A DNA stretch of 43,677 nt, taken from Caballeronia glathei. Lineage in GTDB: Bacteria; Pseudomonadota; Gammaproteobacteria; Burkholderiales; Burkholderiaceae. The notes beneath the pieces are model-generated. The model searched no databases. It was given only the letters and a program-made list of their open reading frames with translations, and had not been told where the DNA came from. A program made the position numbers and the translations under genes. The stretch spans positions 1 through 43,677 of the forward strand of contig NZ_JFHC01000068.1 in assembly GCF_000698595.1 (NCBI RefSeq), given 5' to 3'. Positions 1 to 8,266 of this stretch are shown here, in pieces. Positions within the stretch are counted from its first letter, which is position 1; the number at the start of each line of letters is the position of its first letter.

Positions 1-28
1 TGCCGCCCCTGCCGCCCCTGCCGCCCCC
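1..28. repeat. 9-bp tandem repeat cut by window edge
   Basis: Three exact head-to-tail copies of TGCCGCCCC (1-9, 10-18, 19-27) plus one further C. The array continues an unknown distance to the left of the window. It lies about 110 bp upstream of the channel gene and no gene can be assigned to it here. Confidence 0.8.
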
Positions 29-137
29 ATGGCATCTTTCCTGCTTCGATGATGCGTCCCTTTCACGGGACAGCCGCCCGCCGCCCGGACGGTTTCACTC
101 ACGCGCCGACTCGTTGGCGGGCACCCGGGAGATCTCC

Positions 138-1013
138 ATGCCAGAACAGCAAGCCGGTTCCAATTCCCCCAATCTCAGCAGCGACGAGCAGGAGCAGGCC
201 GCGCAGCACTCCACGCCGCAGGCGCTCGTGATCCACGAGATCGTGCGCGAGGAGGGCGAAGCGGCAATGGAGCGCACCGCGCCCGCGCTGATCTGGTCGG
301 CGCTCGCGGCGGGGCTGTCGATGGGATTCTCGTTCCTCGTCCAGTCGATCCTGGAAAGCGCGCTGCCCGAATCGTCGTGGCGCGGGCTGGTGTCGAGCTT
401 CGGCTACACGATCGGCTTCGTCTTCGTGATTCTCGGGCGGCAGCAGCTTTTCACCGAAAGCACGCTGACCGCCGTCCTGCCCGTGCTGACGCGGCGCGAC
501 CTGGCGACCCTGCTGAAGACGTTCAGGCTCTGGTCGATCGTCCTCGTGTTCAACCTGATCGGAACGGTGATCTTCGCGTCGATCCTGCAGATTCAGGGCG
601 TATTCGCGCCGGAAGTCGGCGCGGCGCTCGCGAAGGTCGCGCAAACGCCGCTCACCGGCAGCTTCGGCGTCACGGTCGTGCGCGGCATGTTCGCGGGCTG
701 GCTGATCGCGCTGATGGTCTGGCTGCTGCCGAGCGCACGCTCCGCGCGGCTTCTCACGATCCTGCTCATCACCTACACGGTCGCGGTGAGCAAGCTGTCG
801 CACGTGATCGCGGGGTCGGTGGAGGCGTCGTACGCGGTGATGATCGGCTCGGCAAGCGTCTCCGACTACTTTCTCGTGTTCCTCGTGCCGACGTTCATCG
901 GCAACATGATTGGCGGCATCTCGCTCGTCGCGATCGTGAACCACGCGGCGATTGCGCCGGAAATCACCAGCCTGCCGCAGCGGCAGGAAGCGAAAGCCGC
1001 GGAGCGCGCCTGA
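138..1013 (+). CDS. Formate/nitrite transporter (FNT) family channel
   Basis: A 291-residue integral membrane protein of the FNT family, pentameric inner-membrane channels for formate, nitrite or other small monovalent anions. The first 45 residues are hydrophilic and are followed by about six hydrophobic segments between residues 50 and 270. Family signatures are visible: GRQQLFTEST at residues 100-109, and KLSHVIAGS around 219, where the His sits where the pore histidine of FocA-type channels lies. I chose the ATG at 138 because GGGAGA lies just upstream; an in-frame ATG at 114 lacks this. The long polar N-terminus resembles the YfdC-like branch more than FocA. It stands alone, with no formate lyase or nitrite reductase beside it, so the substrate is unknown. 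Confidence 0.85.
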   Translation: MPEQQAGSNSPNLSSDEQEQAAQHSTPQALVIHEIVREEGEAAMERTAPALIWSALAAGLSMGFSFLVQSILESALPESSWRGLVSSFGYTIGFVFVILGRQQLFTESTLTAVLPVLTRRDLATLLKTFRLWSIVLVFNLIGTVIFASILQIQGVFAPEVGAALAKVAQTPLTGSFGVTVVRGMFAGWLIALMVWLLPSARSARLLTILLITYTVAVSKLSHVIAGSVEASYAVMIGSASVSDYFLVFLVPTFIGNMIGGISLVAIVNHAAIAPEITSLPQRQEAKAAERA

Positions 1014-1018
1014 AACGG

Positions 1019-1049
1019 CGAGGGCGCGCAGTGTCGCTGCGCGCCCTCG
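1019..1049 (+). terminator. GC-rich stem-loop after the FNT gene
   Basis: A 13-bp perfect stem (CGAGGGCGCGCAG pairing with its complement) with a 5-nt loop starts 5 bp after the channel stop codon. It lies between convergent genes. No T tract follows on either strand, so it is a transcript-end hairpin candidate rather than a classic intrinsic terminator. Confidence 0.5.
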
Positions 1050-1076
1050 TCCGGTGCCGTCCGATGCGGCAACCGG

Positions 1077-1421
1077 CTACTTGTTGCTGCCGGCGCCGGT
1101 GCCGTATAGGCCGTCGCTGAAGCCGCCGGCGCCTTCGGTCTTGTGACCCTTGCCGGCGGTGGCGCCCCGGCTCTTGCCGGCCGCGTCCTTGCTCTGCGGC
1201 GCGTGCGATTCGTGAACCGCCGATCCCGCGACGGACGCTTTCGCCCCGCTTTCGGTCGCGCGGCTTTCCTGTTGCCCGGACCCGCTGCCGGCCGTGATCT
1301 GGGCGAATCCGCAGGTGCTGAATGCGGCGATGGCACAGCCGAGCGCCATCGAAGCGATGCGACGCGGCTGGCGGACGTTTTCAGACGGGGACACGAAATG
1401 GACGCAGGGAACGTTCAGCAT
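1077..1421 (-). CDS. Small secreted protein of unknown function
   Basis: A 114-residue protein. The start at 1421 is preceded by GGAG on the minus strand; a longer frame to 1541 has no such support. The N-terminus has a basic stretch (RQPRR), a hydrophobic core (MALGCAIAAFSTCG) and a likely signal-peptidase site near residue 40 (GFA-Q). The mature part is low-complexity, rich in Gly, Ser, Ala and Lys, with a GGFSDGLYGTGAGSNK end. That suggests an unfolded periplasmic or outer-surface protein. I do not recognise a family. It is convergent with the FNT gene across the 1019-1049 hairpin. Confidence 0.6.
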   Translation of the reverse strand: MLNVPCVHFVSPSENVRQPRRIASMALGCAIAAFSTCGFAQITAGSGSGQQESRATESGAKASVAGSAVHESHAPQSKDAAGKSRGATAGKGHKTEGAGGFSDGLYGTGAGSNK

Positions 1422-1686
1422 GGGAACTCCGGAAAAGGCGCGGTACCTTTTCGTACAGCACGAAAGATGCCTGAAAGCTGGCGCGCGTGCGAACACGCCG
1501 CGACTGTCGCGTCCGCCGGTTTCCGCGGCACGCGCTTTCACCCGGCGCGGGGTTGTCCGTCCGGCGGGTTTTTCGGTGGCTCCGTCCCGTCATGCCGACG
1601 AGCGGATCGAACAGAATCAGGGCGCCGCAGTCACGCGACGGCGGCAGGAGGGTCGCGCCGCAGCGCGAGTGGCGAAAGCGGCGGAA

Positions 1687-1995
1687 TCAGGCCGCTTTCG
1701 CCCAAAGCCTATTGGTCGTCCTCCGGCGCGGGGACGTCGCGTCGCGGGGGCGTTTGGCGACCGTGTCGAGCGCCGTGCGCAGCGCCTCGATCCGGCGCTT
1801 CTGCGCGGGCACCAGCGCGTGTCCCGCGCTGACGGCGGTCAGCCGCTCGCGCCAGTACTCGACGTTGAGCGTGCCCGACGCGTGATTGCTCATGGTTCGC
1901 AGTTGCGCGAGCGCGCGCTCGATGTGCTGGAGCTCGACATCGGCCATCGCCGAGGGCAGCAGACTGCCCGAGGTCTCGGATTTCTTTTTTTTCAT
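1687..1995 (-). CDS. Hypothetical small cytosolic protein
   Basis: A 102-residue protein with no signal peptide or membrane segment. It opens with MKKKKSE and continues with a predicted helical region (ADVELQHIERALAQLR). The C-terminus is basic (AKRPRDATSPRRRTTNR), so nucleic-acid or protein binding is possible. The start at 1995 is favoured by a GGTGA upstream; ATGs at 2010 and 2019 are alternatives that add 5 or 8 residues. No family recognised. It is a single gene, with about 245 bp separating it from the next minus-strand gene. Confidence 0.55.
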   Translation of the reverse strand: MKKKKSETSGSLLPSAMADVELQHIERALAQLRTMSNHASGTLNVEYWRERLTAVSAGHALVPAQKRRIEALRTALDTVAKRPRDATSPRRRTTNRLWAKAA

Positions 1996-2239
1996 GTTGT
2001 ACGTCACCATTTCAGCCACGCGGCAGCAGACGACTTGAGAATCGTCCGAAGCCGCGCAGGCACCCCGTTCGCCCGCACGCTCGATCGTCGTGGCAGGCGG
2101 CCCTTTGCTTTATGCGACCGTTTGCAAAAATGTACGCAACCCGGGGCGTGAAGCTCCGTCTGGCATCGCACATTGGTCGGGCGTTTGCGGGGCGCGCCGC
2201 ATCGTGCGGCGCAACAGGGGGTGGCGCGGGGGGTGCGGC

Positions 2240-2521
2240 TCAGTGCTCGCCGGAACTGCCGCGCGCCTTGCCGCTTTGGCGGATCTGTTCTTCCATCGCC
2301 TGGTCGAGCTTGCTGACCCTGCGCGGTTTCTCCGGCTTCAGCGCATTGACGAACGCGACGAACGCGTCGAGCGGCAGCGGGCCCGACACCTTCTGGTCGC
2401 CGCTCCCGGACCGGTCGACGAGATAGAAGAGGCCGCCGCTCAGGCTCACGGCCGCGTATTGCGGATTGCCGCTGCGCGTTCTGAGCCGTTCGACGGCGTG
2501 GATGGCCTTGGTGGAGCGCAT
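2240..2521 (-). CDS. Hypothetical protein downstream of a lipoprotein
   Basis: A 93-residue protein starting 12 bp after the stop of the lipoprotein gene at 2534-2863, so the two are probably co-transcribed. The middle (YAAVSLSGGLFYLVDRSGSG) looks like a small beta-rich domain, and the C-terminal third is charged. No signal peptide, membrane segment or catalytic motif is visible. The ribosome binding site is weak (AGG about 11 nt upstream), consistent with translational coupling. Family not recognised. Confidence 0.55.
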   Translation of the reverse strand: MRSTKAIHAVERLRTRSGNPQYAAVSLSGGLFYLVDRSGSGDQKVSGPLPLDAFVAFVNALKPEKPRRVSKLDQAMEEQIRQSGKARGSSGEH

Positions 2522-2533
2522 GGTCGATGGCGC

Positions 2534-2863
2534 CTACGGCGCGCACTTCTTGCCGGCGCCTTCGATCCACATGTTCGACGCATGGCGCTGGCCGGGGTAG
2601 AAGCGGTACGACGTCTCGCCGTTGTCGAAGCGCACCTTGACCACGTTCGACTCGCCGAATTCGAGCATCACGCCTTGCGGAATCGGCGTCTTCTTGAAGG
2701 TGGCGTCGTGCTTTTTCGCTTCGTCGCTGATGCACTGCACGATGCTGTCGACGGAATTCTGCGACGCCTTCTCGACCTCGGGCTGGCCGGCATCGGCGTT
2801 GTGAAATTCCGCGCAGGCGTTGAGCAGCAAGGGTAGCGCAAGCACGGCTACGAGTTTCTTCAT
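2534..2863 (-). CDS. Small lipoprotein of unknown function
   Basis: A 109-residue protein with a clear lipoprotein signal: MKK, a hydrophobic core, then a lipobox ending at Cys17 (LLNAC). The mature protein would be anchored to a membrane in the periplasm. The residue after Cys is Ala, with no Asp at +2, so sorting to the outer membrane is likely by the usual Lol rule. Two further cysteines, in VQCISDE and at the C-terminal GKKCAP, could form a disulfide. An in-frame ATG at 2899 would place polar residues before the signal and is rejected. It heads a probable two-gene unit with the gene ending at 2240. Confidence 0.7.
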   Translation of the reverse strand: MKKLVAVLALPLLLNACAEFHNADAGQPEVEKASQNSVDSIVQCISDEAKKHDATFKKTPIPQGVMLEFGESNVVKVRFDNGETSYRFYPGQRHASNMWIEGAGKKCAP

Positions 2864-2966
2864 GGTCTTTCTGCAATGATCCGGTTCTGAACACGCCATT
2901 AGAGCACAGCCCCCTTACGATTCCGACAGACACCCGGCAGCAAGCCCCGCGCCCGCCGCGCCGCGC

Positions 2967-4670
2967 TCACGCATCGGGCGGCACGCCGAGCAGCTGCATC
3001 GTGCCGCCGACGACGCCCGAAAACACCGGCCCCGCGACCGTGCCGCCGTAGTAGGAGCCGCCCGACGGCTCGTCGATCATCACCGCGACGATCACGCGCG
3101 GATCGCTCATCGGAGCCATGCCGACGAACGACGCGCGGTACTTGTTCTTCGCATATTCGCGGCCGATCTGCTTGCGCGCCGTGCCGGTCTTGCCGCCGAC
3201 ACGGTAGCCCGCGACGGCCGCTGCGCGGCCCGTGCCGTCGGGTCCCATCGCCATTTCGAGCATGTAGCGGATGGCGGTTGCCGTCGTCGGCTTCGTGACG
3301 GCGACCGGTGCGCGCTTCCTGTCGTCGAGCACGAGCGTGGCGGGGTGGAAGCGGCCGTCGCCCGCGTAGGCCGTGTAGACCTGCGCGATCTGCAAGAGCG
3401 ACAGCGACAGGCCGTAGCCGTACGCCATGGTCGCCTGCTCGATCGGCTTCCAGCGTTCATGGGCGCGCAGCCGCCCGGTTGCCGCGCCCGGAAACGTGAG
3501 TTCGGGCGCGCTGCCGATGCCGTACTGGCGATACTTCTCCCACATCGTTTCGGGCTTGAGCTGCAGCGCGAGCTTCGTGAGCGCGATGTTGCTCGACATC
3601 TGCACCGCCTGCGACACCGTGATGACGCCGTGGTTCGAGGTGTCGTGGATCACGTTGGGACCGAGCTTGAAACTGCCCGGCGACGTATCGATGCGCGTGT
3701 CGGGCCGCGCGATGCCCACATCGATCGACAGCGCGGCGACGAGCGGCTTGATCGTCGAGCCGGGCTCGAACGTGTCGGTGAGGGCGCGGTTGCGCAACTG
3801 TTCGCCCGTCAGGCGGGCGCGGTCGTTCGGGTCGAAGGTTGGATAGTTCGCGAGTGCGAGAATCTCGCCGTTGCGCGCGTCGAGCACGACGACGCTGCCG
3901 GCGCGCGCCTGATGGCGCACGATCGCCGCCTTCAGCTGCGTGTGCGCGAGCTGCTGGATGCGCCGGTCAATGGTCAGCTGGATCGTCTCGCCGTTCTGCG
4001 GAAGTTCGGCTTCGCCGATTTCCGAGATCACGCGCCCGAGCCGGTCGCGGATCACCTCGCGCTGGCCCTGTTCGCCCGTCAGGCGCGAATTGGCCGCGAG
4101 CTCGATGCCTTCCTGGCCGTTGTCCTCGTTGTTCGTGAAGCCGACGACATGCGCCGCCGACTCCCCTTCCGGATAGAAGCGCTTCGTATCGGGTACGAGC
4201 GTGACGCCCGCGAGGCCCTTGTCGGCGACCTTGGCGGCGGTGTCGGCATCGACCTGGCGCTTGAGCAGCACGAACGATCGGCCCGCGTTCACCCGCCGCA
4301 TCAGTTCCTTCGGCGGCATGTCGATGAGGCGCGCGATGTCGGCCGCTTGCCCGGCGTTGAAGAGCTTCGGCGTCGCCCAGATTTCGTAGGTGGAGAGGCT
4401 CACGGCCAGCATGGCGCCGTTGCGATCGACGATGCGCCCGCGCGTCGCTTCCAGCTCGAGCGTGCGCTGATACCGCTTCTGGCCTTCGTTGATGTAGAAA
4501 TCCTGGTTGATCACCTGCACCCACAGCGCGCGGCCGGCGAGCGTGGCGAACGCGGCGAACATCAGCAGCACGACGAGCTTCGAGCGCCATGCGGGCAGGC
4601 GGGCATCGAGCATCGGATTCTTGTGGGGCGTGTGAAACGCGTCGCCGCCCCGGGTCTTCTTCTTGAACAT
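2967..4670 (-). CDS. ftsI: Penicillin-binding protein 3 / FtsI-type transpeptidase
   Basis: A 567-residue class B penicillin-binding protein that cross-links septal peptidoglycan. A short basic cytoplasmic tail is followed by one membrane segment (about residues 31-49), a dimerisation/pedestal domain starting at RGRIVDRNG (77-85), and the transpeptidase domain. The active-site serine is S305 in STIK (305-308). The SxN motif is SSN (359-361) and KTGT is at 494-497, so all three catalytic motifs are intact. No dcw division genes (mraW, ftsL, murE) surround it, so this is probably a paralogue of the division-cluster FtsI. Burkholderia are known to carry such extra PBP3 copies. A neighbouring arylamine acetyltransferase lies upstream on the same strand, 91 bp away. 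Confidence 0.92.
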   Translation of the reverse strand: MFKKKTRGGDAFHTPHKNPMLDARLPAWRSKLVVLLMFAAFATLAGRALWVQVINQDFYINEGQKRYQRTLELEATRGRIVDRNGAMLAVSLSTYEIWATPKLFNAGQAADIARLIDMPPKELMRRVNAGRSFVLLKRQVDADTAAKVADKGLAGVTLVPDTKRFYPEGESAAHVVGFTNNEDNGQEGIELAANSRLTGEQGQREVIRDRLGRVISEIGEAELPQNGETIQLTIDRRIQQLAHTQLKAAIVRHQARAGSVVVLDARNGEILALANYPTFDPNDRARLTGEQLRNRALTDTFEPGSTIKPLVAALSIDVGIARPDTRIDTSPGSFKLGPNVIHDTSNHGVITVSQAVQMSSNIALTKLALQLKPETMWEKYRQYGIGSAPELTFPGAATGRLRAHERWKPIEQATMAYGYGLSLSLLQIAQVYTAYAGDGRFHPATLVLDDRKRAPVAVTKPTTATAIRYMLEMAMGPDGTGRAAAVAGYRVGGKTGTARKQIGREYAKNKYRASFVGMAPMSDPRVIVAVMIDEPSGGSYYGGTVAGPVFSGVVGGTMQLLGVPPDA

Positions 4671-4761
4671 CGTGGTCTTGTCGTCGTGCGGTTAGGGTTG
4701 TCGTGCGTCAGGGTTTTCGTGTGCCCGGGGCTTTCGTCTGGTCAGTGCGGTTGCCGCCGCG

Positions 4762-5601
4762 TCAGGGCAGGCGCGCGAGCGCGGCGTCGAGTTCGGCCGT
4801 GCTCACGTCGCCGGCGGCGTCGGGCAGACGAATGCCGAAGCGCGTCTGCAACAGGTCGCGCAACTGAGCCACGCTCGCGATTTCGCGCGTTTCGCGGTTC
4901 GCGCCGTAGACGTTCAGACGCCGGTTCAGGAGGCCGTAGCGCGTGTTCGGACCGAGGCGCGCGACCATCAGGTTGCGCACGAAACTCGACGCCGGATGGG
5001 TCGCGACGAAGTGGTTCGCCATTTCGAAATCGGCGGCGAACTGCGGCTCGAGATCGAAGCGGTAGACCGGCATCCAGGTGTCTTCGAGCCTTGTCTGGAG
5101 CAGGAAGTGCGCGTCGTCGAGGGCGTCGATCCTGAACAGCCCGTGGGGCGTTTCCTGCGCGCGGCCGGGCTCGAGCGCGAGCGGCGCCGAGAGCGTCATG
5201 CCGCCAAAGCCGACATCCGCGAGATAAGTGCCGCCAGGAAGATCGGCCAGCAGTAGCATGTGCGTGCGCGGCGGCATTCCGGCATCGGCGGCGCGGCCCC
5301 ACACGACGCGTGCGGCGAGTGCGCGCGTACGGAAACCGAGCGCATCGACTACGCTTTGAAACAGCAGATTGTGTTCGTAGCAGTAGCCGCCCCGTCCGGC
5401 CGCGACGAGCTTCTTCTGGATCGATTCCGGATCGAGGCGCACCGGGCGGCCGAGCAGCGGATCGAGATTCTCGAAGGGAATCGCCTGCGGATGCAGAAGA
5501 TGCAGCGTGGAGAGCGTTTCGAGCGACGCCTCGCGCCGGCCGTCGAAACCGATGCGCTCGAAGTACGCGTCGAGGTCGATCCGCGGAGAATGTGCGTTCA
5601 T
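4762..5601 (-). CDS. nat: Arylamine N-acetyltransferase
   Basis: A 279-residue cytosolic NAT that transfers acetyl from acetyl-CoA to aromatic amines or hydrazines through a cysteine intermediate. The catalytic triad is visible: Cys74 in RGGYCYE, His114 in RTHMLL and Asp129 in LADVGFGG. Length is typical for bacterial NATs. The gene is divergent from zwf; the 252-bp gap contains an imperfect minus-strand promoter candidate (TTGTAA at 5704-5709 and TAAAAT at 5679-5684, read on the minus strand), whose 19-bp spacing is long. The Shine-Dalgarno is weak. The FtsI-type gene follows on the same strand and could be read from the same transcript. Confidence 0.93.
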   Translation of the reverse strand: MNAHSPRIDLDAYFERIGFDGRREASLETLSTLHLLHPQAIPFENLDPLLGRPVRLDPESIQKKLVAAGRGGYCYEHNLLFQSVVDALGFRTRALAARVVWGRAADAGMPPRTHMLLLADLPGGTYLADVGFGGMTLSAPLALEPGRAQETPHGLFRIDALDDAHFLLQTRLEDTWMPVYRFDLEPQFAADFEMANHFVATHPASSFVRNLMVARLGPNTRYGLLNRRLNVYGANRETREIASVAQLRDLLQTRFGIRLPDAAGDVSTAELDAALARLP

Positions 5602-5853
5602 TTTCGAATGGGTGTCCGTAAAAGGTCGCAGCCGGGCCGCAGCCGGGCCGCAGTCACGAAGGCACCGGAATGGCGCACATTTTACGACACGAAAGGTTAG
5701 AAATTACAAAAAGCATACGGATGACGGCCCGCCGATGTGCGTCCGGCGCGACATCCGGGGCTTTTTGAACTGTGCCGCGTTGCGCGGAGTCTTCCCAAGT
5801 ACTGTTTTGCGCGCCTGTTTCTCCAGTCCACCCCCTCAAGAGGACGGATCGCC

Positions 5854-7410
5854 ATGCCTACCGAACCCGCCGAACCCGACCCGAACGCCTCCGCGGCGAA
5901 TGCCGCGCCCCTTGCCGGCAAGCGGCCGGCGCCGCCCTGCACGCTCGTCATCTTCGGCGCGGGCGGCGACCTCACCAAGCGCCTCCTGATGCCGGCGCTC
6001 TACAACCTGTCGGCGGACGGCCTGCTCGACGACGGCATGCGCATTGTCGGAGTGAACCACGGCGAGCGCGAGACGGCAGAGTGGCGCACCGAGCTGACCG
6101 AGTCGCTGCGCCGCTTCGCCGCCGACCGCGCGAGCACGTTCCACACGTCGCAGCTCGACGAGAAGTCGTGGGACTGGGTCGTGCAGCGCCTGCAGTACTT
6201 CGCGGGCGAGTTCGAATCTGACGCGACGTTCGAAAGCCTCGGGCAACTGCTCGCGCAGGCGCCGAGCGGCAACGTGGTCTTCTATCTCGCGGTGAGCGCG
6301 CGGTTCTTCAGGCCGATCGTCGAGCATCTGGGGCGCGCGGGGCTGCTGAAGGAGGAGCGCGGCAACTTCAGGCGCATCGTGATCGAGAAGCCGTTCGGCA
6401 CCGATCTCGCCTCGGCACGCGATCTCAACGCGCAGATCCTGAGCTATGCGAGCGAGCCGCAGATCTACCGCATCGACCACTTTCTCGGCAAGGACACGGT
6501 GCAGAGCATCCTCGCCGTGCGCTTTGCCAACGCGCTCTTCGAGCCGATGTGGCGGCGCGAGTACATCGATCACGTGCAGATCACGGCGGCCGAGACGATC
6601 GGCGTGGAAGCCCGCGGGGGCTTCTACGAGCAGACGGGCGCGTTTCGCGACATGGTGCCGAACCACCTGTTCCAGCTGCTCGGCATGATCGCGATGGAGC
6701 CGCCGAATTCCTTCGACGCGGAGACGGTCCGCGACAAGAAGGCCGAAGTGTTCGACGCGATCCAGCCGCTCGCCGCACGCGATGTCGTGTTCGGGCAGTA
6801 CGAGAAGGGCCCGGCGGGGCCGGGCTACCGCGAGGAGCCGGACGTCGCGCCCGACAGCCGCACGGAGACGTACGCGGCGGCGCGCGTCCATATCGACAAC
6901 TGGCGCTGGGCCGGCGTGCCGTTCTACGTGCGCACGGGCAAGCGCCTCGCCGCGCGGCGCACGGAGCTTTGCGTGCAATTGAAGACAGTGCCGTTCCGGC
7001 TGTTCCGCGATACGCCCGTCGACAGGCTGACGCCCAACGTGCTCACGCTGCGCATCGATCCGGCGCACGGCACGTCGTTCGATTTCAACGTGAAGGTGCC
7101 CGGGCCCGTGATGCAGATCGGCGCGGCGCAGTCGTCGTTCAGCTATGGCGATTTCTTCACGGAACGGCCGAACGTCGGCTACGAGACGCTGCTGTACGAC
7201 TGCATGCTCGGCGACGAAACGCTTTTCCAGCGCGCCGACAGCATCGAGACGAGCTGGGCCGTGGCTGATCCGGTGCTGCATCCGAAGGACGGGCCGCTTC
7301 CCGTGCACGGGTATGCGGCGGGCAGCGAGGGGCCGGCCGAGGCCGACGCGCTCCTCGCCGCCGACGGCCGCGCGTGGCGGTCGCTGTCCGGCACGGGCCA
7401 GAGGAACTGA
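5854..7410 (+). CDS. zwf: Glucose-6-phosphate 1-dehydrogenase
   Basis: A 518-residue enzyme oxidising glucose 6-phosphate to 6-phosphogluconolactone with NAD(P)H formation, the entry to the pentose-phosphate and Entner-Doudoroff routes. The dinucleotide motif GAGGDLTKR is at residues 35-43, EKPFG at 178-182, the substrate-binding RIDHFLGKDTVQ at 206-217 and the catalytic His271 in DMVPNH. I chose the ATG at 5854 because AAGAGGA lies upstream; a frame extending to 5737 lacks support. The roughly 30-residue Pro/Ala-rich N-terminus before the fold is unusual. It is the first gene of a unit with the ROK kinase and HAD genes. Neither pgl nor edd/eda is adjacent, so it may be a second zwf. Confidence 0.95.
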   Translation: MPTEPAEPDPNASAANAAPLAGKRPAPPCTLVIFGAGGDLTKRLLMPALYNLSADGLLDDGMRIVGVNHGERETAEWRTELTESLRRFAADRASTFHTSQLDEKSWDWVVQRLQYFAGEFESDATFESLGQLLAQAPSGNVVFYLAVSARFFRPIVEHLGRAGLLKEERGNFRRIVIEKPFGTDLASARDLNAQILSYASEPQIYRIDHFLGKDTVQSILAVRFANALFEPMWRREYIDHVQITAAETIGVEARGGFYEQTGAFRDMVPNHLFQLLGMIAMEPPNSFDAETVRDKKAEVFDAIQPLAARDVVFGQYEKGPAGPGYREEPDVAPDSRTETYAAARVHIDNWRWAGVPFYVRTGKRLAARRTELCVQLKTVPFRLFRDTPVDRLTPNVLTLRIDPAHGTSFDFNVKVPGPVMQIGAAQSSFSYGDFFTERPNVGYETLLYDCMLGDETLFQRADSIETSWAVADPVLHPKDGPLPVHGYAAGSEGPAEADALLAADGRAWRSLSGTGQRN

Positions 7411-7477
7411 AGCGGAACTGAAGGGTGCACTGAAGGGCACTGAAGGGTCACTGAACCAACAAGAAAGGGGACTCGCC

Positions 7478-8266
7478 GTGGCGACAGGAAAAGGAAGCAG
7501 CAAGGCAGAGCGGATTCTCGCAATCGATGTCGGCGGCACGGGGCTGAAGGCCGCGATCATCGATGCGAATGGTCAGATGAAAACCGAGCGGCTGCGCGTG
7601 GACACCCCGCATCCATGCACGCCCGAGCAGCTGGTCGAGACGCTCGCGAAGCTGGTCGAGCCGCTCATGAAGCCGCCGGCGACGCACATGTCGATCGGCT
7701 TTCCCGGCGTCGTGCGCAACAACCGCGTGCTGACGGCGCCGCATTTCGGCGACGAGGGGTGGCACGACGTGCCGGTCGCCGACATGCTCGCAAAGCGCCT
7801 GGGCGGGCTGCCGGTGCGCATGATCAACGACGCCGAGATGCAGGGGCTCGCGGCGATCGAAGGGCACGGCATCGAATTCGTGCTGACGCTCGGCACCGGC
7901 GCGGGTACCGCGCTCTTTCGCGACGGCGAACTGATGCCGCATCTCGAACTCGCCCATCATCCGGTCGCGAAAAAGAAGGCCTACGACGAGTACATCGGCA
8001 ACGAGGCGCGCATGAAGGCGGGCAACAAGCGCTGGAACCGGCGCGTGGAGAAGATCATCGGCGTGCTCGCGTCGCTCGTGAACTACGACCGGCTCTGGAT
8101 CGGCGGCGGCAACGCCGCACGCCTGAAGTTCGAGCTGCCGCCGAACGTGGCGGTCGTGTCGAATGCGGCGGGCATCGAGGGGGGCGCGAAGCTCTGGCAT
8201 CCTCGCTCGGTGCGCGAGTCGCGCCAGCTTCCCGCGGCGAACCAGCGCACGGGGGCGTTCGAATGA
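7478..8266 (+). CDS. ppgK: ROK-family sugar kinase, polyphosphate-glucokinase-like
   Basis: A 262-residue kinase of the ROK/actin-like ATPase fold. The phosphate-1 loop DVGGTGLK is at 17-24, GFPG at 74-77, the catalytic-base aspartate at 118 in NDAE, and TLGTGAGTALF at 137-147. The compact length and the absence of the ROK CxxCGxxGC zinc motif resemble polyphosphate-dependent glucokinases, so glucose phosphorylation from polyphosphate is the best inference; ATP use cannot be excluded. It starts with GTG at 7478 behind AAAGGGGA, 67 bp after zwf, and its stop overlaps the next ATG by 4 bp. Position after zwf supports supplying glucose 6-phosphate to that enzyme. Confidence 0.75.
   Translation: MATGKGSSKAERILAIDVGGTGLKAAIIDANGQMKTERLRVDTPHPCTPEQLVETLAKLVEPLMKPPATHMSIGFPGVVRNNRVLTAPHFGDEGWHDVPVADMLAKRLGGLPVRMINDAEMQGLAAIEGHGIEFVLTLGTGAGTALFRDGELMPHLELAHHPVAKKKAYDEYIGNEARMKAGNKRWNRRVEKIIGVLASLVNYDRLWIGGGNAARLKFELPPNVAVVSNAAGIEGGAKLWHPRSVRESRQLPAANQRTGAFE

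Noticed and set aside
2004..2933. 309-codon minus-strand frame near the lipoprotein
   Set aside because: Same strand but different frame from the lipoprotein and its partner; those have a lipobox and sensible composition, this one is Arg-rich.
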